The translations under genes and the position numbers were made by a program. Below, in pieces: positions 1-5,062 of a stretch of DNA of 11,137 bases. The DNA is from SVQP01 sp045650025 (GTDB lineage: Bacteria; Bacillota; Clostridia; Oscillospirales; CAG-272). Location of the stretch: positions 1 to 11,137 of the forward strand of contig JAZRQR010000138.1 of NCBI GenBank assembly GCA_045650025.1. Direction: 5' to 3'. Within the stretch, counting starts at the first letter, position 1. Every line of letters begins with the position of its first letter. A model generated the notes under the pieces. That model did not search any database, had not been told where the DNA came from, and was given only the letters and a program-made list of their open reading frames with translations.

Positions 1-1
1 A

Positions 2-598
2 CAGTCTACCGGCCTGATCAAGTTCGGCTCTAAGGTTCTTCTGCAGGGCTGCGGTCCTGTAGGTCTGATGATGATCTGCGTACTGCGTGCAGCAGGCGTA
101 AACCACATCATCGCAGTAGACGGTAACGAAGACCGTCTGAAGTTCGCTCAGAAGCTGGGTGCAAAGACCACCATCTGCTTCCGCAGACCCGATGAAGACA
201 CTCTGGAAAAGAGAGTTGCTAAGGTCAAGGCTGTAGCAAATGACGTTGGCGTTGACTTCGCATTCCAGTGCACCGGCGCTCCCGTGGCTGCTGCTGATAT
301 CTTCAGCTACATCCGTCGCGGCGGCGGTATGTGCGAGATGGGCTTCTTCGTAAACAACGGCGAGTACTCCATCAACCCCCACCTTGCTATGTGTAACAAG
401 GAAATCAACATCGTTGGTTCTTGGGACTACAGCGCAGAGGACTACCCCACCACCATGGCGTTCCTGCGTCAGTGCAAGGAAATGAACATTCCGATCGAAG
501 ATCTGATCACGCACTCCTTCCCGCTCGATAAGATGAACGAGGCTATGGAGACCAACGTGGCTCAGAAGGGCATCAAGATCTGCTACATCGCAGACTGA
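2..598 (+). CDS. Zinc-type MDR alcohol dehydrogenase, 3' part only
   Basis: The reading frame is open from base 2, so the gene begins upstream of the window and only about 198 C-terminal residues are visible. It contains the Rossmann NAD(P)-binding segment of medium-chain dehydrogenases: a glycine motif GCGPVGL, a following helix, then the acidic end of the second strand at AVDGNEDR, and later the usual RRGG turn. The N-terminal zinc-binding catalytic domain is outside the window, so metal ligands cannot be checked. It lies 15 nt before the first shell gene and is probably in the same operon. By context it would reduce the aldehyde made in the microcompartment to an alcohol and regenerate NAD+, but that is inference. 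Related families (threonine or sorbitol dehydrogenase-like) cannot be separated on this fragment. It is not an iron-type PduQ enzyme. Confidence 0.85.
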   Translation, partial: QSTGLIKFGSKVLLQGCGPVGLMMICVLRAAGVNHIIAVDGNEDRLKFAQKLGAKTTICFRRPDEDTLEKRVAKVKAVANDVGVDFAFQCTGAPVAAADIFSYIRRGGGMCEMGFFVNNGEYSINPHLAMCNKEINIVGSWDYSAEDYPTTMAFLRQCKEMNIPIEDLITHSFPLDKMNEAMETNVAQKGIKICYIAD

Positions 599-613
599 TA
601 AGGAGTTGACGAT

Positions 614-1024
614 ATGGCAGCTCTCGGAATGATCGAGGTATACGGCTTTACGACGTCCATCATCGTTGCTGACGTGGTGGCAAAGACTGCTGACGTAAAG
701 GTAGTCGCCATCGACCGTAACAAGCCCGCCAACGCAGATAAGTGCGAGGTGCCGCTGGTTATGGTAGTCAAGTTTATGGGTGATCCTTCTGCGGTTGTTG
801 CAGCTCACGACAGAGGCGTGGCTGAAGCAAAGAGCAGAAACTTGTATATCACATCCAAGATCATCGCAGGACTTGATCCTTCGGTTGAGTGGTTCGCTCA
901 CCTGACCGCAACCGGTCGCGATAAGCTCCGTTACCCCAAAACTGCAACAGTAAATGAAGCTCCGGCTGCTGAGGAAAAGCCGGCTGCTCCCAAAAAGACT
1001 TCCTCTAAAAAAACAAGTAAATAA
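614..1024 (+). CDS. Divergent BMC-H shell protein with Lys/Ala/Pro-rich C-terminal tail
   Basis: 136 residues, where a plain BMC-H has about 90. Residues 1-95 follow the BMC fold: the GMIEVYGFTTSI start, the VAD helix, then the second strand and helix (GDPSAVVAAHDRG). The pore loop between VVAID and VPLVMVV is about 8 residues longer than the usual KIGSG loop and contains Cys44. The C-terminal part of the domain reads KIIAGLDPSV (82-91). It is followed by a linker and a basic, probably disordered tail, residues 111-136, with EEKPA and repeated KKT motifs. RBS AGGAG at 601-605 supports the start. The product should form hexagonal tiles in the shell, and the tail could reach either face. The tail closely resembles part of the small protein at 10265-10597. 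This is not PduK, since no terminal Fe-S cysteine cluster is present. Confidence 0.88.
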   Translation: MAALGMIEVYGFTTSIIVADVVAKTADVKVVAIDRNKPANADKCEVPLVMVVKFMGDPSAVVAAHDRGVAEAKSRNLYITSKIIAGLDPSVEWFAHLTATGRDKLRYPKTATVNEAPAAEEKPAAPKKTSSKKTSK

Positions 1025-1045
1025 TTTAAATAAGGAGATAAAATT

Positions 1046-1321
1046 ATGAAACTCGCACTTGGTATGGTTGAGACCAGAGGTCTCGTAGCTGCTATCGAAG
1101 CAGCTGATGCAATGGTTAAGGCTGCTAACGTTACCCTTGTTGGTTCCGAGAAGATCGGTTCCGGTTTGGTAAGCGTCATGGTTCGTGGCGACGTCGGCGC
1201 TGTTAAGTCTGCTGTTGAAGCAGGCGGTGCTGCTGCTTGCCGTCTTGGCGAAGTTGTCGCTACTCACGTTATCCCCGCTCCTCACGACGATGTTGAGCTG
1301 CTTCTCCCCAAGCTGGGCTAA
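1046..1321 (+). CDS. BMC-H hexameric shell protein, PduA/EutM-like, copy 1
   Basis: 91 residues, the standard single-domain BMC-H length. It has the classic signature: LGMVETRGLVAAIEAADAM at the N-terminus, the pore loop EKIGSGLV with the small KIGSG pore typical of PduA/PduJ/EutM, the VRGDVGAVKSAVEAG helix, and the HVIPAPHDDVE end. Such proteins form flat hexamers that tile the shell facets and let small polar metabolites pass. A good AAGGAG RBS lies at about 1032-1037. It is almost the same protein as the product of 1715-1987, differing at the N-terminus and about seven other positions, so the two are recent paralogues. It sits in the shell block between the tailed BMC-H and the Arg-pore BMC-H. 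Confidence 0.97.
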   Translation: MKLALGMVETRGLVAAIEAADAMVKAANVTLVGSEKIGSGLVSVMVRGDVGAVKSAVEAGGAAACRLGEVVATHVIPAPHDDVELLLPKLG

Positions 1322-1355
1322 TTAATTACCCCAACAAGTAAAAGGTACTTAAATC

Positions 1356-1634
1356 ATGGAAGCAATCGCGTTGCTCGAGGTACAGGCGATGGTTACTGCC
1401 ATCGTAGGTCTTGACGCAATGGTCAAGGCTGCCGACGTAAAACTGATTCATGTCGAGAAACGCCTGGGTGGCAGACTTGTCACGGTTGTAGTTGAGGGTT
1501 CGGTATCCGCTGTCACTGCGGCAGCGGAGGCCGGCGCTCAGGCTGCAAAGGCAGTTGGCAATGTAAAGCTCTGCGAAGTCATTGCGCGCCCCCATCCCGA
1601 CATCATGAAGTTTTTGAAGACCGATTCCCTTTAA
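1356..1634 (+). CDS. BMC-H hexameric shell protein with Arg-containing pore loop
   Basis: 92 residues, single BMC domain: a MEAIALLEVQAMVTAIVGLDAM start, pore loop VEKRLGGRLV (33-42), the VEGSVSAVTAAAEAG second helix, and an ARPHPDIMKFL end. The pore loop is one residue longer than KIGSG and places Arg36 and Arg40 at or near the pore, so its charge and size selectivity should differ from the two PduA-like neighbours. The hexamer fold and role in the facets are known for the family. The idea that this tile passes anionic metabolites such as acyl phosphate, phosphate or nucleotides is inference from charge only. The RBS is modest (AAAAGG, about 1339-1344). The gene lies between two near-identical paralogues. 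Confidence 0.95.
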   Translation: MEAIALLEVQAMVTAIVGLDAMVKAADVKLIHVEKRLGGRLVTVVVEGSVSAVTAAAEAGAQAAKAVGNVKLCEVIARPHPDIMKFLKTDSL

Positions 1635-1659
1635 TTTACGGGAACGGCACACACAAGTT

Positions 1660-1691
1660 TTTAAAAAAATAAAAAATAAAAAATATTATCT
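1660..1691 (+). promoter_or_regulatory. A-rich intergenic segment, possible internal promoter
   Basis: The 80-nt gap between two BMC-H genes holds a run that is almost all A and T (about 1658-1689), in sharp contrast to the GC-richer coding DNA. TATTAT at 1684-1689 is close to a -10 box, and TTAAAA at 1661-1666 sits 17 nt before it as a weak -35. An AGGAGG RBS follows at 1701-1706. It could be a secondary promoter for the last BMC-H gene, or an unstructured ribosome-accessible leader that raises its translation. Neither is proven. Confidence 0.25.
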
Positions 1692-1714
1692 ACACATTTT
1701 AGGAGGATTTTAAA

Positions 1715-1987
1715 ATGGAAGCTCTTGGTATGGTTGAAACCAGAGGTCTGGTAGCTGCAATTGAGGCAGCTGATGCAATGGTAAAGGCTGCAAACGTTGT
1801 TCTGATCGGCTCTGAGAAGATCGGTTCCGGTCTGGTAAGCGTTATGGTTCGTGGCGACGTTGGCGCTGTTAAGGCTGCTGTTGAGGCAGGCGGTGCAGCT
1901 GCTTGCCGTCTTGGCGAGGTTGTTGCAACCCACGTTATCCCCAGACCCCACGCTGACGTTGAGAAGCTGCTGCCCAAGATCGGCTAA
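1715..1987 (+). CDS. BMC-H hexameric shell protein, PduA/EutM-like, copy 2
   Basis: 90 residues with the full BMC-H pattern: ALGMVETRGLVAAIEAADAM, pore loop EKIGSGLVSVMVRG, helix DVGAVKAAVEAGG, and end HVIPRPHADVEKLLPKIG. It is nearly identical to the protein of 1046-1321. The changes fall at the extreme N-terminus, at two residues before the pore strand (VVLI for VTLV), and in the C-terminal helix (PRPHADVEKLLPKI for PAPHDDVELLLPKL), which faces a hexamer edge or surface. It has the strongest RBS of the shell block (AGGAGG, 1701-1706) and an AT-rich leader, so it may be the most abundant tile. It is the last gene before the first hairpin array. Confidence 0.97.
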   Translation: MEALGMVETRGLVAAIEAADAMVKAANVVLIGSEKIGSGLVSVMVRGDVGAVKAAVEAGGAAACRLGEVVATHVIPRPHADVEKLLPKIG

Positions 1988-2020
1988 TTTTACACAACAA
2001 TTAGTTCGTTTTAAGGCAGG

Positions 2021-2136
2021 TCTTGGAAGGGCGAAATATTCGCCCTTCCGAGAACCCCAACTCATATTTGCGCGTATGAGTGCATTTGCGAGAAAATGCA
2101 CCGATATGTGTAAATATGTGCACCGCCCTCGGGCGG
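2021..2136 (+). repeat. Intercistronic array of short hairpins (array 1)
   Basis: The 176-nt gap between the last BMC-H gene and PduL holds successive inverted repeats. The first is 2021-2053: 15-bp arms with one G-U pair, core GGAAGGGCGAA / TTCGCCCTTCC, loop ATA. Then come 2060-2081 (ACTCATA / TATGAGT), 2080-2101 (GTGCATTT / AAATGCAC), a weaker 2098-2121 (GCAC..ATAT / ATAT..GTGC), and 2123-2136 (CCGCCC / GGGCGG). None is followed by a T run, so they do not look like intrinsic terminators. They may protect the 3' end of the upstream shell mRNA or separate expression levels. A repeat of transposon origin is also possible. Confidence 0.75.
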
Positions 2137-2163
2137 AATTCAAGATAAGAAAGAGGAACAGTT

Positions 2164-2814
2164 ATGGCAATTAACAGCACAGACATCGCTGCAATCGTCA
2201 AAAAAGTGATTGCTGAAATGGATGCAGGCACCACCCAGGATGCGGGTATTCCCGTAGGTATCTCCAACAGACACATTCACCTTTGCAAGCAGGATCTTGA
2301 GACCCTGTTCGGCGCAGGCTATGAGCTGACCCCCATGAAGGATCTCTCGCAGCCCGGTCAGTACGCTTGCAAGGAGACCCTGACCCTGATTGGTCCCTCC
2401 ATGCGTCCCATCGAAGGCGTCAGAGTACTTGGTCCGCTGCGTAAGGCAAGCCAGGTTGAGATCTCTCTGACCGACTCCTTTGTGCTCAAGGTAAAGCCCC
2501 CCGTGCGTGAATCGGGTGATATTGCCGGCTCTTCCCCCGTTACCATCATTGGTCCCAAGGGCGTTGTTACCCTTAAGGAAGGCTGCATCATCGCAAACCG
2601 CCACATCCACATGCACACCAGCGACGCTGTGAAGTACGGCGTCAAGGACGGCGATTACATTGACGTGGATGCTCTGCAGGGCACCAGAAAGACCAGATGG
2701 TTTGGCGTACAGGTACGCGTACGCGACGACTTCGCACTGGAAATGCACGTGGATACCGACGACGCAAATGCAGTTGGCTACAAGAACGGTTTCACGGTTA
2801 CCGTTGTGAAGTGA
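2164..2814 (+). CDS. pduL: PduL phosphate acyltransferase (phosphotransacylase)
   Basis: 216 residues, the normal PduL length. PduL exchanges CoA and phosphate (acyl-CoA + Pi to acyl-phosphate + CoA), which recycles CoA inside the microcompartment and lets an acetate/propionate kinase make ATP. The family's zinc-binding His motifs are visible in both half-domains: SNRHIHL (His37, His39) and ANRHIHMH (His147, His149, His151). The first 20 residues (STDIAAIVKKVIAEM) form a short amphipathic helix followed by a linker, matching the N-terminal encapsulation peptide known for BMC-associated PduL. GAGGA at 2153-2157 serves as RBS. It follows hairpin array 1 and precedes the vertex protein by 21 nt. 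The substrate is likely propionyl-CoA if the GRE acts on 1,2-propanediol. Confidence 0.96.
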   Translation: MAINSTDIAAIVKKVIAEMDAGTTQDAGIPVGISNRHIHLCKQDLETLFGAGYELTPMKDLSQPGQYACKETLTLIGPSMRPIEGVRVLGPLRKASQVEISLTDSFVLKVKPPVRESGDIAGSSPVTIIGPKGVVTLKEGCIIANRHIHMHTSDAVKYGVKDGDYIDVDALQGTRKTRWFGVQVRVRDDFALEMHVDTDDANAVGYKNGFTVTVVK

Positions 2815-2835
2815 TTACAGGTATCGGAGGATATT

Positions 2836-3099
2836 ATGGTTAAAGGTAAAGTAGTTGGTACCATCGTTTCCACCAATAAGTTTGATTCTCTGCGCGGCTT
2901 CAAGTTCCTGGAGGTGCAGATCATCGAAAAGGAAACGCTGACCGATAAGTTCATGGTTGCTGTGGACAAGACTATCAGCGCCGGTATTGGAGAGGACGTG
3001 CTGGTCGTAACCGGTAGCAGCGCACGCGTTGCAGCAGGCTGCGAGTACGCACCCGTAGACGCCGTTATCGTAGGCGTTATTGATAAGCCCGCCGACTAA
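2836..3099 (+). CDS. eutN: BMC-P pentameric vertex protein (EutN/CcmL/PduN family)
   Basis: 87 residues, the usual length. It shows the family pattern of an OB-like barrel: a MVKGKVVGTIVSTNK start, LRGFKFLEVQII, then the highly conserved AGIGEDVLVVTGSSAR and a VDAVIVGVID end. These proteins form pentamers that close the twelve vertices of the icosahedral shell. It is the only BMC-P gene in the window, so all vertices may be filled by one type unless others lie outside. A strong RBS CGGAGG at 2825-2830 fixes the start. Cys69 in the AAGCEYAP stretch is not part of a known motif that I can assign. Confidence 0.96.
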   Translation: MVKGKVVGTIVSTNKFDSLRGFKFLEVQIIEKETLTDKFMVAVDKTISAGIGEDVLVVTGSSARVAAGCEYAPVDAVIVGVIDKPAD

Positions 3100-3146
3100 T
3101 TTTCAGTATTTCGGCAACTCTCAATCTTACATAAGGAAAAAAGACT

Positions 3147-4475
3147 ATGCCCGAATTAAAATTAAAATCCATTCTGCAAAAATGCGGCGTTGTCGGTGCA
3201 GGCGGTGCAGGCTTCCCTTCTTACGGTAAGCTGACCGACGGTGCTGACCTCTTGGTCATCAACTGCATTGAGTGTGAGCCGCTGATGTATACAGACTATG
3301 AGCTGGTGCGCGAAAAGCTGCCCGAGATCGTGCAGGGCGCGCAACTGGTCATGGAGCACACCAATATCAAGCACGCCGTTCTTGCCATCAAGGCATACCG
3401 CGCAATGACCCTGGGTCTTGCTGACAACCAGGAGCTCGCTCCCGGTATCCACGTCAAGACCGTGCCCAACATCTACCCCATGGGTGACGAGATCAACCTG
3501 ATCTACCAGGTAACCGGCAGACTGATCAAGCCCGGTAACCTGCCCATCTCCCAGGGCGTTATCGTATACAACGGTGAGACCGTTTACAATATCCGCAATG
3601 CCGTACATGAAAACATGCCGGTTATCACCAAGTGGCTGACCATTGGCGGTGATATTCCCAAGGCGTACACCGTAAAGGTTCCCGTTGGTATGCGCATCTC
3701 GGACGTTCTCAAGGCGGTCAACGTCACCGTGCCCCCCAATTACGTCATGTTTGACGGCGGTCCTTCGATGGGTATCATCAAGAACCCCGCATCTGATGTG
3801 GTGGTCAAGACCACCAAGGCGCTGCTCATCGTGCCGGACAACATTCCTGCCGTTGTGCAAAAGCAGCGCACGGTCGAGCAGAATCTGCGTCTGGCAGCAT
3901 CCACCTGCTGCTCCTGCACGCGCTGCACCGACCTTTGCCCCAGACACCTGCTGGGCTATCCCCTTGAGCCTCACAAGCTGATCCGTGCAGGTCTGTATCC
4001 CGCACAGGAGACCCCCGAGCTGATCCGCACCGCAAGCCTTTGCTGCAGCTGCGACATCTGCGGCACCTTCTCTTGCTGCCAGGGCATCTCGCCCATGATG
4101 GTCATCAAGGAATACAAGAAGATCCTTGCACAGAAGGGTATGAAGTACGTAGCCGCTCCCGGCCAGGAATTCTATCCCTCGGATCACCGCGACAGCAGCA
4201 TGCTGGTTTCCCAGAAGTGGAAAGAGGTGCTGGGCGTTGCCAAGTTTGACAAGCATCCCACCTATATCCCCAAGGATCTGACCGCAGAAAAGGTAGAGAT
4301 CCGTATGCGACAGCATATCGGTGTTCCCTCTGTTCCCTGCGTGGCAGTGGGCGATAAGGTTGAGGTCGGTCAGATGATCGCAACCGCAGGCCCCGGTCTG
4401 TCCGTTCCTCAGTACGCATCGATCACGGGCTCGGTTACCTTTGTAGACGAGAACAAGATCATCATTGAAGCATGA
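3147..4475 (+). CDS. pduS: PduS-type flavin / 4Fe-4S electron-transfer protein (RnfC-like)
   Basis: 442 residues, similar to PduS. The N-terminus has the glycine motif GVVGAGGAGFPSYGK, the RnfC/NuoF-like flavin and nucleotide-binding region, followed by INCIECEPL. An SLBB-like part lies near residues 150-215. Two 4Fe-4S ligand sets follow: Cys254, 257, 260, 264 (CCSCTRCTDLCP) and Cys299, 302, 305, 310 (CCSCDICGTFSCC). The C-terminus (about 390-442) is a barrel-sandwich domain of RnfC type. In B12-dependent Pdu organelles PduS reduces cobalamin. Here the dehydratase is a glycyl radical enzyme, so it more likely handles NADH or low-potential electrons, for cofactor balance or activase reduction. 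It is next to its known shell partner PduT. RBS AAGGA at 3133-3137. Confidence 0.93.
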   Translation: MPELKLKSILQKCGVVGAGGAGFPSYGKLTDGADLLVINCIECEPLMYTDYELVREKLPEIVQGAQLVMEHTNIKHAVLAIKAYRAMTLGLADNQELAPGIHVKTVPNIYPMGDEINLIYQVTGRLIKPGNLPISQGVIVYNGETVYNIRNAVHENMPVITKWLTIGGDIPKAYTVKVPVGMRISDVLKAVNVTVPPNYVMFDGGPSMGIIKNPASDVVVKTTKALLIVPDNIPAVVQKQRTVEQNLRLAASTCCSCTRCTDLCPRHLLGYPLEPHKLIRAGLYPAQETPELIRTASLCCSCDICGTFSCCQGISPMMVIKEYKKILAQKGMKYVAAPGQEFYPSDHRDSSMLVSQKWKEVLGVAKFDKHPTYIPKDLTAEKVEIRMRQHIGVPSVPCVAVGDKVEVGQMIATAGPGLSVPQYASITGSVTFVDENKIIIEA

Positions 4476-4498
4476 ATCTAAGATAAGTAGGTATAGAT

Positions 4499-5044
4499 AT
4501 GTATCAAGCTATTGGAATTATTGAACTGAAAAGCATTGCACAGGGTGTTGAAGCGACCGACGCAGCGCTCAAGAGCGCAGGCGTACAGCTGATCTCCGCA
4601 CACGCAGCCTGCCCCGGCAAGTTTGAAATCATTCTCACCGGCGCGATTGCAGACGTTACCGCCGCAATTGAGCACGTAACCGGCAGATTTGACCAGAAGC
4701 TGATCGATTCCTGCGTCATGGGTCGTATCGATCCCGCTGTCGTTTCCGCTATGTTCGGCACGCAGGCAGCCGCTAAGAACGGTAGCCTTGGTGTGATCGA
4801 GACCTTCTCCGCCGCAAGTGCGATCAAGGCTGCTGATATTGCCGTCAAGACCGCTAAGGTCGAGATCTACGAGCTGCGTACCTCCAGAGGTATGGGCGGT
4901 AAGGGTATCGTGCTGATCGTGGGCGACGTCGGCGACGTCACCGCTGCTGTTGAAGCAGGCGCAAGACACGCAAAGGATCAGAGCATGCTGGCTTACACCG
5001 CAGTCATTGCAGCGCCCCACAAGGAGCTCTGGGAACAAATCTAA
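4499..5044 (+). CDS. pduT: Tandem-domain BMC-T shell protein, PduT-like, with Fe-S pore cysteine
   Basis: 181 residues made of two BMC domains: MYQAIGIIELKSIAQGVE (1-88) and SLGVIETFSAASAIKAAD (about 95-181). It forms trimers that mimic a hexamer. The first-domain pore loop reads HAACPGKFE with Cys38, the same residue and context (CPGKF) as the cysteine that in PduT of Salmonella/Citrobacter ligates a 4Fe-4S cluster at the trimer axis. The second pore loop is RGMGGKGIV. The order pduS-pduT is as in Pdu operons, which supports an electron path across the shell. The first domain ends in VMGRIDPAVV (73-82), a segment repeated in the small protein at 10265-10597. The RBS is weak (AAGTAGG, about 4485-4491). 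Confidence 0.94.
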   Translation: MYQAIGIIELKSIAQGVEATDAALKSAGVQLISAHAACPGKFEIILTGAIADVTAAIEHVTGRFDQKLIDSCVMGRIDPAVVSAMFGTQAAAKNGSLGVIETFSAASAIKAADIAVKTAKVEIYELRTSRGMGGKGIVLIVGDVGDVTAAVEAGARHAKDQSMLAYTAVIAAPHKELWEQI

Positions 5045-5062
5045 AGAAAGAGATAGCGTATC

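Noticed and set aside
1987..2163. Cobalamin or other metabolite riboswitch before PduL
   Set aside because: The gap shows only simple local hairpins, with no B12-box or other conserved aptamer core, and lies mid-operon.
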